A DNA stretch of 32,425 bases from a bacterium UBA4637 (GCA_002405875.1 DHMR01000115.1:1-32425); one strand, 5' to 3'; positions 14,936-24,618 are shown, numbered from the stretch's first letter. The notes: generated from the sequence alone by a model not told the origin. Program-made: numbers and translations.

Positions 14936-16396
14936 ATGTTTAAGATAAATAATGTAGGTAGAAAGTTGTACTTCAGTGTGCTGACGGTGTTCCTCGTGTT
15001 CGCCGTCAGCTTTATCGTGTTCCAGCAGACTCGTGAAAAACAGTACAAGATCAGTACGCTCACCATGAAGCTGGGAAACTATAATGCGCTTCTTGCCGAG
15101 GACTTGGCTCTCTCGAAGGACACGGGCATCCTGCGTGGTGATAGTGCGCAAGCTATCAAGAAAGTGGTGGTGTCGGAGGATAAGTTGAACAACTTTGTAC
15201 AGGAACACGAGAGCAAGGATCTTCGTATTACGCTGGTTCGCCCCAATGGTAAGGTCGTCTACGACAACATGAGCAAGGACTATGAGCATTTCGCCAATCA
15301 CCGCAATCGCAAGGAGATACAGGAGGCGCTGAGACTGGGGCAGGGCTCTAGTGTGGAGCGACAGTCGAAGACCCTGAAACAGGACTACTTCTATGTGGCT
15401 TCCTATTTCCCAGCCGACTCGATCATCATCCGTAGTGCCTTGCCGTACAACAATGACCTCTCGAAGTCGCTCCAGGCCGACCAACACTACATCTGGTTTG
15501 CCGTCTTCGCCATCATCGTGCTCACCATCGTGCTCTATCGCTTTACCAACCGACTGGGCAAGAATATCTCCAAGCTCCGCATCTTCGCCTATAAGGCAGA
15601 CCATAACGAGAGCCTGGAGATAGAGGACTTGGCCAAGTTCCCGAGCGACGAACTGGGCGAGATAGCCGAGCGCATCATCAAGATGTACAAGCGCATCCAG
15701 ACCACCCGCAAGGAGCAGGACATCCTAAAGCGCCAGCTCACCCAGAACATCGCCCATGAGTTGAAGACACCGGTGGCTAGCATCCAGGGGTATCTGGAGA
15801 CGATACTCGACAATCCGCACATCAACGAGGACACGAAGGCGCAGTTCTTGCAGCGGTGCTATGCGCAGAGCGAGCGGCTCACCTCGCTGCTACGGGACAT
15901 CTCCACTCTCAATCGCTTGGACGACGGTTCGGACATGATAGACTTCGAGGCGGTGGACATCACCCAGATGGTGAGCGACATCATGAAGGAGACTGCCCTG
16001 GAGCGAGAGGAACACAAGATGAGTTTCCACAACTTGCTGCCAGAACGCATCGTGGTCAAGGGCAACCGAAGTTTGCTCTACAGTGTGTTCCGCAACCTCA
16101 CCGACAATGCCATCGCCTACGCCGGGGAGGGGACGACCATCACCTTGGAGGCCAACGAGATTGGCAACAAGTGGCATTTCATCTTCCGAGACAATGGACA
16201 AGGTGTTCCACCGGAGCACTTGCCTCGTCTCTTCGAGCGCTTCTATCGGGTGGACAAGGGGCGCAGCCGCAAGATGGGAGGTACGGGACTGGGTCTTGCC
16301 ATCGTCAAGAACTCCGTGCTCTTGCATGGCGGCACCATCCGGGTAAACAATCTGCCGGAAGGCGGACTGAAGTTCGAGTTTACGATCAAGAAATAA
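14936..16396 (+). CDS. PhoR-like membrane sensor histidine kinase
   Basis: The 486-residue kinase has two membrane helices (about 11-29 and 184-202) around a periplasmic sensor of roughly 155 residues. A linker (about 203-255) resembles a HAMP segment. The H box, NIAHELKTPVASIQG, places the phospho-His at 274. The ATPase part shows the N box FRNLTDNAIAYA, G1 FRDNGQGVPPEHLP, the F box RLFERFYRVDKG and G2 GGTGLGLAIVKNS. All catalytic boxes are intact. It is the partner of the response regulator upstream and is followed by a terminator. The ligand is unknown. Confidence 0.94.
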   Translation: MFKINNVGRKLYFSVLTVFLVFAVSFIVFQQTREKQYKISTLTMKLGNYNALLAEDLALSKDTGILRGDSAQAIKKVVVSEDKLNNFVQEHESKDLRITLVRPNGKVVYDNMSKDYEHFANHRNRKEIQEALRLGQGSSVERQSKTLKQDYFYVASYFPADSIIIRSALPYNNDLSKSLQADQHYIWFAVFAIIVLTIVLYRFTNRLGKNISKLRIFAYKADHNESLEIEDLAKFPSDELGEIAERIIKMYKRIQTTRKEQDILKRQLTQNIAHELKTPVASIQGYLETILDNPHINEDTKAQFLQRCYAQSERLTSLLRDISTLNRLDDGSDMIDFEAVDITQMVSDIMKETALEREEHKMSFHNLLPERIVVKGNRSLLYSVFRNLTDNAIAYAGEGTTITLEANEIGNKWHFIFRDNGQGVPPEHLPRLFERFYRVDKGRSRKMGGTGLGLAIVKNSVLLHGGTIRVNNLPEGGLKFEFTIKK

Positions 16397-16430
16397 GATT
16401 TTGATTTTCTTAGATAAAGAAATAAATCTT

Positions 16431-16478
16431 AAAAGTCGCAAGGAGTTTCGTCTTTGCGACTTTTTTAGTGTATCTTTG
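16431..16478 (+). terminator. Terminator of the kinase gene overlapping the tex promoter
   Basis: AAAAGTCGCAA (16431-16441) pairs with TTGCGACTTTT (16454-16464), and the T run ends at 16466. A -7 TATCTTTG for the next gene starts only five bases later (16471-16478), so its -33 region is inside the terminator stem. Confidence 0.85.
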
Positions 16479-16505
16479 CATCTGCTATTAACAGATAATA
16501 TAGAA

Positions 16506-18635
16506 ATGAATCAATTTACGAAATTGATCGCAGCCCAGCTCAACCTACGTGAGCAGGCTGTCGAGAATACATTGGAGCTGCTCGAAGAGGGCTGCACCAT
16601 CCCGTTCATCTCCCGTTATCGCAAGGAGAAAACGGGCAACATGGACGAGGTGAACATCGAGGCCATCGCCCAGGCCAGTGACAAGTTCAAGGAGATGGCG
16701 AAGCGCAAGGAGACCATCCTCAAGACCATTGACGAACAGGGCAAGCTGACCGATGAACTGAAGAAGCGCATCGAGAACTGCTGGGATGCCACTGAGTTGG
16801 AGGACATCTATCTGCCTTACAAGCCAAAGCGCCGTACTCGTGCCCAAGTGGCTCGTGAGGCAGGTTTGGAACCATTGGCACAGCTCATCCTCCTTCAGCG
16901 AGACAACAACCCGATGCAGACTGCCAAGAAGTTTGTGGGGGAGAAAGTGAAGGACGTGGAGGCTGCCATCCAAGGTGCCAAGGACATCATTGCCGAGACC
17001 GTCAGCGAGAATGAGTTTACCCGCAACTCCGTGCGCCAGCGTTACAAGCATGGTGCCATCATCACCTCGAAGGTGATAGCCAAGAAAAAGGATGAAGAGG
17101 AGGCGCAGCGATTCTCCGACTATTTCGACTTCTCCGAGCCATTGAAGAAATGCTCTTCCCATCGCTTGTTGGCGATGCGTCGTGGTGAGGCGGCTGGATT
17201 CTTGCGTGTCAGCATCTCTTGCGATGAGGAGGAGGCGACAGACAGACTGAAACAGCGTTATGTGCGTGGCAATGGCGAGGCTTCCAAGATGGTGGCTGAG
17301 GCTGTGGACGATGCCTTCAAGCGACTGGTGAACCCGAGCATCGAGACCGAGTTTGCTGGTCTCAGCAAGCAGAAGGCTGACGAGGAGGCTATCGCCGTGT
17401 TCGCCGAGAACTTGCGACAGCTTTTGCTCGCAGCCCCTCTGGGACAGAAGCGAGTGATGGCGGTGGACCCAGGTTTCGCCAACGGTTGCAAGACCTGTTG
17501 CCTCGATGCGCAGGGCAACCTAATCCATCATGAGATCGTTTACCCACACCCTCCTCGCAACAAGCGCAGCGAGGCTACCGCTGCCATCCTGCGCATGGTG
17601 AAGATGTATCATGTGGAGGCAATGGCTGTGGGCAATGGTACGGCGAGTCGTGAGACCAGCGACTGGTTGCACGGCATCAGTTATCCACACCCTGTGGATA
17701 TCTATGTGGTGAGCGAGGATGGCGCTTCCATCTACTCGGCTTCCAAGATAGCCCGTGACGAGTTCCCTGACGAAGACGTGACTGTACGTGGTGCAGTATC
17801 CATCGGTCGTCGCTTGATGGACCCTCTCGCCGAATTGGTGAAGATAGACCCTAAGAGCATCGGCGTGGGGCAGTATCAGCATGATGTGGACCAGACTCAG
17901 CTCAAGAAAAGCCTTGACACCGTGGTGATGAGTTGTGTGAACTCGGTGGGTGTCAACCTCAACACGGCTTCGCAGCATCTTTTGACCTACGTGAGTGGCT
18001 TGGGACCTACACTCGCCAAGAACATCGTGGAGTATCGCAAGGAGAACGGAGCCTTCGCCTCCCGAGCCCAGTTGAAGAAGGTGCCTCGCTTGGGACCTTC
18101 AGCCTTTGAACAGTGCGCCGGCTTCCTCCGTATTCCGGGTGCCAAGAATCCATTGGACAACAGTGCCGTTCACCCAGAGCGTTATGCCCTCGTGGAGAAA
18201 ATGGCGAAAGACCAAGGGGTGACGGTGAAACAACTGGTGGAGGACAAGGCTCTCCAGAAGAAGATAGACATCAAGAAGTATGTCACAGCCGAGGTGGGTA
18301 TGCCAACCTTGACGGACATTATGGCGGAGCTTGACAAACCGGGCTTGGACCCTCGTGGCAAGGTGGAGAAGTTTGAGTTTGATGCCTCCATCAAGGAGAT
18401 TGGCGACTTGCAGGTGGGCATGGTTGTGCCAGGCATCGTGACCAACATCACCAATTTCGGCGCCTTCGTCGACATAGGTGTCCACAACGATGGCTTGGTG
18501 CATATCTCCCAGTTGGCAGACCGCTATGTGAGCGACCCGAACGAGGTTGTGAAGCTTCATGAGCATGTGATGGTGCGTGTCGCCGATGTCGACTTGAAGC
18601 GTAAGCGCATCGCCCTGTCCATGAAAGGAATCTAA
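16506..18635 (+). CDS. tex: Tex-family RNA-binding protein with S1 domain
   Basis: The 709-residue protein matches Tex, a conserved nucleic-acid-binding protein. In order it has a helical Tex N-terminal part (RYRKEKTGNMDEV, then YLPYKPKRRTRAQVAREAGL), a YqgF-like RNase H fold starting near residue 318 (MAVDPGFANGCKT), a helix-hairpin-helix part near 484-520 (NLNTASQHLLTYVSGLGPTL) and a C-terminal S1 domain from about 633 (VGMVVPGIVTNITNFGAFVD). The order and length match the family. A TTG codon at 16401 opens the frame further upstream, but it lies before the terminator and promoter; the ATG at 16506 is the right start. It is involved in transcription and RNA metabolism in other bacteria. Confidence 0.95.
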   Translation: MNQFTKLIAAQLNLREQAVENTLELLEEGCTIPFISRYRKEKTGNMDEVNIEAIAQASDKFKEMAKRKETILKTIDEQGKLTDELKKRIENCWDATELEDIYLPYKPKRRTRAQVAREAGLEPLAQLILLQRDNNPMQTAKKFVGEKVKDVEAAIQGAKDIIAETVSENEFTRNSVRQRYKHGAIITSKVIAKKKDEEEAQRFSDYFDFSEPLKKCSSHRLLAMRRGEAAGFLRVSISCDEEEATDRLKQRYVRGNGEASKMVAEAVDDAFKRLVNPSIETEFAGLSKQKADEEAIAVFAENLRQLLLAAPLGQKRVMAVDPGFANGCKTCCLDAQGNLIHHEIVYPHPPRNKRSEATAAILRMVKMYHVEAMAVGNGTASRETSDWLHGISYPHPVDIYVVSEDGASIYSASKIARDEFPDEDVTVRGAVSIGRRLMDPLAELVKIDPKSIGVGQYQHDVDQTQLKKSLDTVVMSCVNSVGVNLNTASQHLLTYVSGLGPTLAKNIVEYRKENGAFASRAQLKKVPRLGPSAFEQCAGFLRIPGAKNPLDNSAVHPERYALVEKMAKDQGVTVKQLVEDKALQKKIDIKKYVTAEVGMPTLTDIMAELDKPGLDPRGKVEKFEFDASIKEIGDLQVGMVVPGIVTNITNFGAFVDIGVHNDGLVHISQLADRYVSDPNEVVKLHEHVMVRVADVDLKRKRIALSMKGI

Positions 18636-18680
18636 GATTCAGTTCCTTTGAAAGCGCCCAAAATCATCAGAAAATACTCG

Positions 18681-18713
18681 CAAAAGCCCTCATATGAGGG
18701 CTTTTGTCTTTTA
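18681..18713 (+). terminator. Terminator after tex
   Basis: CAAAAGCCCTCA (18681-18692) and TGAGGGCTTTTG (18695-18706) form a 12-bp perfect stem with a 2-base centre, followed by TCTTTT. Confidence 0.88.
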
Positions 18714-18742
18714 GACACATTCTAAATTACCTACTTCTAGGT

Positions 18743-18774
18743 ATTGCATAATTATTCTTTTCGTCGTAACTTTG
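18743..18774 (+). promoter_or_regulatory. Promoter of the TonB-receptor operon
   Basis: ATTG (18743-18746), 20 bases, then TAACTTTG (18767-18774). A TTG codon at 18772 in the same frame lies inside this promoter, so the start is the ATG at 18820. Confidence 0.75.
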
Positions 18775-18819
18775 CAGCCGAAACAATGTAATTATTATTT
18801 GGATATAAGCAAAGGCAGG

Positions 18820-21591
18820 ATGAAAAGAATCATTATCGTCTCTTGGTCACTTTTATGTGTGGTAGTGATGGAGGCGCAATCCATCATAGGACAGGTCATT
18901 GACAGTAATACTCAAGAAACCATTATCGGTGCAACCATCTCTGTTGTAGATGACAAGAATGTATCGGCGGTAACGGATGTCAATGGACAGTTTTCTCTCC
19001 CTACTCGCTATCAAGGTAAGCAGGTGAAAATCTCTTATATCGGATACAAACCCTTGACAGTAGCCTTGACGGCTAATGCCACTTATCGCTTGCGCCAAGA
19101 TGTGAAGGCTATTGGCGAGGTGGTGGTGACGGCTCGTGCCAGCGATGGACCCGTCACTTCGTCGATCATAGGCAAGGATGCCATGAGGCATCTCCAGCCG
19201 AACAGCATCGCCGACCTCATGGAACTTCTTCCGGGCGGTTATGCCAAAGACCCGAACATGGGGACCGCCAACACGATAACCCTGCGTGAGACCGGTACGA
19301 TGGGGGCTTACGGGGCAAGTACGAAAAATAATAATTATGCGATTTCTTCCCTGGGTACTCAGTTTGTGGTAGATGGGGTGCCTATCTCCACGGATGCCAA
19401 CATGCAGTATTCGCCCTTGTCGGATACGCAGTCTTCCACCAGTTCCTCAACGACAGAAAACAATCGCAACATCACCAACCGTGGTGTGGACATGCGCTCC
19501 ATCTCTACGGATGACATCGAGAGCGTGGAGGTGGTGCGTGGCATTCCTTCGGTGGAATACGGCAACTTGACCAGTGGATTGGTGAACATCAAGAAGATTC
19601 GCCGTGCCATCCCGCTGACGGCTCGTTTCAAGGCGGATGGCTATAGCAAGCTCTTCTCCCTTGGCAAAGGTGTCAACCTCGATCAAGATGGAAGCTCGAT
19701 TCTGAATGTCGATTTGGGATACATGGATTCGAAGATAGACCCAACCGACAACTTCGAGAACTACAAGCGTGTGACAGGTTCCGTGCGCTACACCTATCGC
19801 AATGAGAGACAGGACAATCGTATCTGGCAATGGAACTCGGCCTTTGACTACTCGGGGTCTTTCGATGACAGCAAGAGCGACCCTGACATCAACTATGGCA
19901 ATGTGTCGGAATACAAGTCGTCCTATAGTCGCATGGCATTGACCAACAACTGGAATCTGAAAATGCCGAAGTCATGGTTGCGTGAGATGGAGGTGAACAC
20001 CTCGCTCAGTTTGCAGCTCGACCGCTTGCGCCAAACTCAGTTGGTCTCTCCTCAGCGTTATGGCATCGTTCCCCTTTCCTGGAATGAGGGAGAGAATGTG
20101 GCACAGGCTGTATTCTCTGAATATGAGGCAAGCTATCTTTGTGATGGCAAGCCTTTCACGGCATACGTGAAGGCGAAGGCTGTGATGGGATTTGATGTGC
20201 TGAATACTCATAGTATGCTCAAGGTGGGGGCTAACTGGGACATCGCCAAGAACTTCGGGCGTGGACAGGTGTATGACATGAGCCGCCCTCTGAGTCTCAC
20301 TGGGTGGAGCTCCCGCCCTCGCAGATATTCCGATATTCCTTCCTTGCAGAACTTCTCCCTCTTTGGCGAGGAACTCTTGAAGTGGGGATGGGGAAGAAGC
20401 CAGTTGGAACTGATGGCGGGTGTGCGTCTGAACTCTCTCTTGGGATTGAATCGTCGGTTTGACATGAGCGGCAAGGTGTATGCCGACCCTCGTGTCAATC
20501 TGGCTTGGCATCTCCCGATGTTTCAGGTAGGTGGCAAGCCGATGGCTGTCTCTTTCAATGTCGGCTATGGTATCACAACCAAGATGCCTACGCTCAACTA
20601 TCTCTACCCGGATAAGAACTACAGCAATTTCATCTGCATGTCGTATTACGATACACAGAATCCTGTGGAGAACAGTCAGTTTGTGGTACATACCTATATC
20701 CAGGATCCTACCAACTATCATCTCAAGCCTGCCCGCAACAACAAGTGGGAGGTGCGCATGGACATGGAGTGGAACGACAATCGCCTTTCGGTGGATTACT
20801 TCCGTGAGAAGATGACTTCCGGCTTCCGCTATTCCAACATCTACGAGGTCTATGCGTATCGCAGATATGACGTGAGCCAGATGGTGGCGGGAGTGGATTA
20901 CACCACCTTGCCTTACGAGATGAGACAGGTGCTGGATGGGTATCAGCAAGTTACGAACGGAAGCGAGTTGACCAAGCAAGGCATCGAGTTGTCTTTTACA
21001 TCCCAACGCATCAAGTGCTTGCGAACTCGTGTGAACGTGACCGGAGCTTGGTTCCGCACATGCTATCAGAATAGTCAGCCGATGTATGAGAGCGTAAGCA
21101 CGGTGGTGGACAACCAACCTTTGCGTGAGAAGTATGTGGGACTGTATGATTGGAATGACGGTCGCCAAAACGACCGATTGAACACCAATGTCACCTTGGA
21201 TACGCAGATACCCGAGTGGAAATTGATTTTCACTACGTCCGTGCAGTGCATGTGGCTCGTGCGTACCCAATTGATGAAGAAGAATGGAACACCGATGGCT
21301 TATCTTTCCTCAGAGGATGGCGAGTTGCACGACTATACCGAGGAGAGCGCCAAGGATGCTTATCTGATGCAGCTCGTCAAGAGTTACAATGAGGATTCCT
21401 TCAAGCCATTCACGGTACCGATGTCGATGATCGTCAACCTGAAGGTGACCAAGGAGATAGGCAAGTATATGCGCCTCTCGTTCTTTGCCAACAAGATACT
21501 CGACTATCTGCCGGATTACAAGGCAAATGGCAAGGTGATACGTAGAAACGCCTCTCCTTACTTCGGAGTGGAAGCGGGATTTACGATTTAA
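18820..21591 (+). CDS. TonB-dependent outer-membrane receptor
   Basis: From the ATG at 18820 the protein has 923 residues. The N-terminus is a signal peptide (IIIVSWSLLCVVVMEA). Next come a carboxypeptidase-regulatory-like domain (IIGQVIDSNTQETIIGATIS ...), a plug domain (VVTARASDGPVTSSIIGKDA, then TQFVVDGVPIS and VEVVRGIPSVEYGNLTSGLV) and a long beta-barrel region ending in an aromatic strand, NASPYFGVEAGFTI. The final Ile is not a Phe, but the barrel end pattern is otherwise usual. It imports an unknown ligand using TonB energy. The following genes are closely packed, with 17 bases to the next, so it leads an operon. No SusD-like partner is present, which argues against a glycan system. Confidence 0.93.
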   Translation: MKRIIIVSWSLLCVVVMEAQSIIGQVIDSNTQETIIGATISVVDDKNVSAVTDVNGQFSLPTRYQGKQVKISYIGYKPLTVALTANATYRLRQDVKAIGEVVVTARASDGPVTSSIIGKDAMRHLQPNSIADLMELLPGGYAKDPNMGTANTITLRETGTMGAYGASTKNNNYAISSLGTQFVVDGVPISTDANMQYSPLSDTQSSTSSSTTENNRNITNRGVDMRSISTDDIESVEVVRGIPSVEYGNLTSGLVNIKKIRRAIPLTARFKADGYSKLFSLGKGVNLDQDGSSILNVDLGYMDSKIDPTDNFENYKRVTGSVRYTYRNERQDNRIWQWNSAFDYSGSFDDSKSDPDINYGNVSEYKSSYSRMALTNNWNLKMPKSWLREMEVNTSLSLQLDRLRQTQLVSPQRYGIVPLSWNEGENVAQAVFSEYEASYLCDGKPFTAYVKAKAVMGFDVLNTHSMLKVGANWDIAKNFGRGQVYDMSRPLSLTGWSSRPRRYSDIPSLQNFSLFGEELLKWGWGRSQLELMAGVRLNSLLGLNRRFDMSGKVYADPRVNLAWHLPMFQVGGKPMAVSFNVGYGITTKMPTLNYLYPDKNYSNFICMSYYDTQNPVENSQFVVHTYIQDPTNYHLKPARNNKWEVRMDMEWNDNRLSVDYFREKMTSGFRYSNIYEVYAYRRYDVSQMVAGVDYTTLPYEMRQVLDGYQQVTNGSELTKQGIELSFTSQRIKCLRTRVNVTGAWFRTCYQNSQPMYESVSTVVDNQPLREKYVGLYDWNDGRQNDRLNTNVTLDTQIPEWKLIFTTSVQCMWLVRTQLMKKNGTPMAYLSSEDGELHDYTEESAKDAYLMQLVKSYNEDSFKPFTVPMSMIVNLKVTKEIGKYMRLSFFANKILDYLPDYKANGKVIRRNASPYFGVEAGFTI

Positions 21592-21608
21592 TTCAAAATT
21601 TTGTTACG

Positions 21609-22946
21609 ATGAATGAAATGGCTATATATATAATAAGGTGTAAGCGGATGGCGATGACCTTCTGCTGGATGCTGATGATGGCAATCGGCGTGACCTCTTG
21701 TTGGGATCATGTCTCGGAAGCGATACCACAGACGCAAACCGCTTTCCAGGTGGAAATGCCCGAGGGAGTGGAAGTTATGCAGGTGATAGACGAGACTTTG
21801 AAAATCACCAACCTCTCGACGGGTAAGATGGCAACCTATGCTGAGGGATTGGGTCATATCTATTTGCCGGAAGGATTGTATGACATAGTGTATTCTGCCC
21901 ATGTCACCTATCGGTCACAGAATGAGGATGGGGAAAACTCTGAGCAGAAAGGATGCCTTGTGGGCAAGGCGGAGAACGTGGAAGTGACAGGTAGCAAGAA
22001 GGCGATTTCTTTGGAGACCTACCTGTCGGCAGATAAGGACGACTTCATCTTCGAGGAAATCTTCTTTGCCGGTACACTTCGTTCCACGGGTTCTTCCTAT
22101 ATTGGCGATGGTTATGTGAAGATATTCAACAATACCGACCATGTGCTCTATGCCGATGGCTTGGCTTTGGTGGAGGCGAAGTTCAACTCCACCCAATATT
22201 GGCAATATACTCCCGACATTCGCAAGGACACCATGACGGTGGATGCCATATATGTCATTCCGGGTAGCGGCAAGGAACATCCTGTGCAGCCGGGCGAATC
22301 GCTCGTGCTCTGCGATGTGGGTATCGACCATCGCGTAGCCAATCCCTTGTCCTTCGACTTGAGCCATGCCGACTTCGAGTGGTATGACGAGTCTAGTTCG
22401 GCGAGCAACATGGACATTGACAGTCCGACGGTTCCTAACCTCGACAAGTGGTATAGCTATACGCAGAGCATTTTTATCTTGCACAAGCAGGGGTACAAGG
22501 CATACGCCTTGGCTCGCATACCGATGGATAAAGATACCTATCTGAAACGGTATTATTATACCTACGATTACGTGATGCAGACAGCGGCAGGCACTTTCTA
22601 TATGTCGGGTGATGCCTACAAGATACCTAACTCATGGATCGTGGATGGTGTGAACCTCTCGGTGGAGAGCGAACGCAAGTGGAATACCTTGCCTCCTGCT
22701 GTTGACGCAGGATGGACGTATTGCAGCAAGGTGAAGAATGACGACAGCCGCTTCTTCCGCAGTGTGCGTCGCAAGATGCAGTATCTCAACGAGGATGGCA
22801 CGATGCATCTGCAAGATACCAACAATTCGTCGGAGGATTTCAATGATACCTGCATCCCTTCCATCGTCGAACTGCAGCATACGGCGATAGATACCAAGGG
22901 AAATGTGGCAACATCGGAAACTTATGATGGGAGGCAGGTAAAATAG
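21609..22946 (+). CDS. DUF4876-like lipoprotein partner of the TonB receptor
   Basis: The 445-residue product has a lipoprotein signal with the lipobox GVTSC (Cys31 from this start). The body includes an LTT-like repeat-poor beta-rich part and a CDVGIDHRVANPLSFDLSHA stretch. A DUF4876 assignment fits its place after the receptor, as recalled from similar Bacteroidales loci. The start is uncertain: an AAGGTG (21635-21640) is correctly spaced before the ATG at 21648, but starting there loses the positively charged signal head (CKR). It probably sits on the cell surface or in the outer membrane and helps the receptor capture its ligand, an inference from position. Confidence 0.8.
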   Translation: MNEMAIYIIRCKRMAMTFCWMLMMAIGVTSCWDHVSEAIPQTQTAFQVEMPEGVEVMQVIDETLKITNLSTGKMATYAEGLGHIYLPEGLYDIVYSAHVTYRSQNEDGENSEQKGCLVGKAENVEVTGSKKAISLETYLSADKDDFIFEEIFFAGTLRSTGSSYIGDGYVKIFNNTDHVLYADGLALVEAKFNSTQYWQYTPDIRKDTMTVDAIYVIPGSGKEHPVQPGESLVLCDVGIDHRVANPLSFDLSHADFEWYDESSSASNMDIDSPTVPNLDKWYSYTQSIFILHKQGYKAYALARIPMDKDTYLKRYYYTYDYVMQTAAGTFYMSGDAYKIPNSWIVDGVNLSVESERKWNTLPPAVDAGWTYCSKVKNDDSRFFRSVRRKMQYLNEDGTMHLQDTNNSSEDFNDTCIPSIVELQHTAIDTKGNVATSETYDGRQVK

Positions 22947-22972
22947 TGTTGAATGTTGAGTGTTGAATGTTT
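22945..22972 (+). repeat. 14-bp tandem duplication before the DUF6850-like gene
   Basis: AGTGTTGAATGTTG (22945-22958) is followed by AGTGTTGAATGTTT (22959-22972), identical but for the last base. The first copy overlaps the stop codon of the upstream gene. The duplication ends about 14 bases before the likely start codon. Confidence 0.75.
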
Positions 22973-22985
22973 AATTGGAATGTCA

Positions 22986-24551
22986 ATGAATGCAAGATAT
23001 TTGATGATGATGGCTCTCATGCTGTGTGTAGGCATGAATATGAATGCACAACGAGATGTGGAGAATACGCCAAACAGGGAGGTGTTCTCCAATCCTGCCA
23101 TGAAGAGCTATCAGCAACGGACTTTGCAAACGGAGGTGAGTGTGGGCTATGATTATCGCCATGCCACGACTCCGATTCGTTTGGAGCAAGGGACGGGGCA
23201 TAGCCGTGCCTTCGCCGACGTGGATGCCTTTTTGCGAAAGGGCAAGACCACCTTGTGGGGAGAGGCGAGCTATAGCAATGGTTCGACCCGAAACATACAG
23301 TTTTGCGAGACTTCCGACTTCGAGTTGCTTTACCCTTATCTGATGGCGGACACCGTAGGCGGCAAGTCGCAGCAAGAGCGTTATCACTTCTTGGGTGGTT
23401 TCTCTCATCCTTTGGGTAGATGGACGGTGGCGGCAGAAGGCTCTTACACCGCCTTGATGGAGTATCGCACCCGTGATCCTCGCACGAAAAACCTGTCAGG
23501 TGACTTGAAGGCAAGCCTTGCCGCCTCCTATCGCTTGGGAAATCCACGTGACGGCTATGTGTTGGGATTGGCTCTTGATGCTCGCAAGTACAAGCAAACC
23601 AACGAGGTGAAACTCTACAACGAGGTGAGCGTGCCTACCATCTACCATCTTACGGGCTTGGGGTATGATTATTATCGTTTCCGTGGCATGAACACTTCCA
23701 CCTATTATAAAGGGTATGGAGTGGGAGGCAAACTCGACTGGTCACGTGTGAACCAGCGTGGGTGGTTCGTTCATTTGGAGTACGGCTATCTCGACATCGA
23801 CAAGATCATCTCTTCGCTCAACGAACTCCCGATGGCGAACATCAAGGAGTATCGGGAGAGGATAACCTGTGGGTATAGTATAGGCGGTGACCGGAACATC
23901 TTTGGGCTTAATTTCTCGGAACAATGGATTCGCCGTCGTGGAAGAGAGAATATCTTCGGCACGGCACAAGACAATGTGTATCCACAGATCGCTATCACAG
24001 CACCGTATGTAGCAGACAAGGCGTATTTTACTACTGAATTGAATTATCGCCATATTTTCCCCAATAAGTCGGAGATAGGTATCACAGGAAATCTCAGATG
24101 GGACAGTTGGGAAGAATGGTATGACGTAGCTGATGAAAATAGAGACGAAAATAAAGATTACTATGATTATAGCGATGGGAATTGTGTGATGGCTCGTGAC
24201 TTGTTGGGTGATGCCTGGGGATGTGGCTTGGCACTTTCCGGGAAGTTGAACCTTCGCCATTGGCAACTGAAGGCTGACCTCTCGGTGGAATACCAGATGA
24301 GTTCGACAAGTAGTCCCGATAATTTCTATATATCGGATAGGGATGATGTCAACTATACTTTGCTCAAACCTGTGGAGCATTATTATGATTATCTGAGCAG
24401 CGACCGCCAGTTTGCCAATGCCATGGTGGAGGCTGGGTACACCAAGGACAAGCGTTTCAATCCTTTTGTCCGCATCGGGTGGCAATATGCCCATTACATG
24501 GAGACGGAGCATCAGAATACCTTGCAAGTGTCGGTGGGTGTGAAGTTTTAG
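22986..24551 (+). CDS. DUF6850-like outer-membrane beta-barrel protein
   Basis: The 521-residue product starts with a signal peptide (MNARYLMMMALMLCVGMNMNAQ). An ATG codon at 22980 and another at 22953 are also in frame; the start at 22986 was picked because it leaves a clean signal. The mature part is rich in alternating aromatic and polar residues (TTLWGEASYSNGSTRNIQF, YGYLDIDKIISSLN, WQYAHYMETEHQNTLQVSVG) and ends in VGVKF, with a terminal Phe as is usual for outer-membrane barrels. The DUF6850 name is recalled from similar loci. It likely forms an outer-membrane pore or an accessory barrel for the receptor two genes upstream. Confidence 0.8.
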   Translation: MNARYLMMMALMLCVGMNMNAQRDVENTPNREVFSNPAMKSYQQRTLQTEVSVGYDYRHATTPIRLEQGTGHSRAFADVDAFLRKGKTTLWGEASYSNGSTRNIQFCETSDFELLYPYLMADTVGGKSQQERYHFLGGFSHPLGRWTVAAEGSYTALMEYRTRDPRTKNLSGDLKASLAASYRLGNPRDGYVLGLALDARKYKQTNEVKLYNEVSVPTIYHLTGLGYDYYRFRGMNTSTYYKGYGVGGKLDWSRVNQRGWFVHLEYGYLDIDKIISSLNELPMANIKEYRERITCGYSIGGDRNIFGLNFSEQWIRRRGRENIFGTAQDNVYPQIAITAPYVADKAYFTTELNYRHIFPNKSEIGITGNLRWDSWEEWYDVADENRDENKDYYDYSDGNCVMARDLLGDAWGCGLALSGKLNLRHWQLKADLSVEYQMSSTSSPDNFYISDRDDVNYTLLKPVEHYYDYLSSDRQFANAMVEAGYTKDKRFNPFVRIGWQYAHYMETEHQNTLQVSVGVKF

Positions 24552-24618
24552 TGGGAAAATAATGAATCATGTACAATAAATAATAATGTTAATAATATAA
24601 ACTAAAAGTAATTAGCGT

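Noticed and set aside
14498..15604. A 368-residue minus-strand reading frame opposite the two-component genes
   Set aside because: It lies opposite two intact genes with all their motifs and spans the gap between them. The translation shows no recognisable domain; it is a frame shadow of codon-biased genes.
16401..16505. TTG start of tex giving 35 extra residues
   Set aside because: The stretch contains the kinase terminator and the tex promoter, and Tex proteins normally begin near the ATG at 16506.
19972..21270. A 432-residue minus-strand frame opposite the TonB receptor
   Set aside because: Opposite a receptor with clear plug and barrel patterns; the His- and Leu-rich translation is typical of shadows of biased codons.
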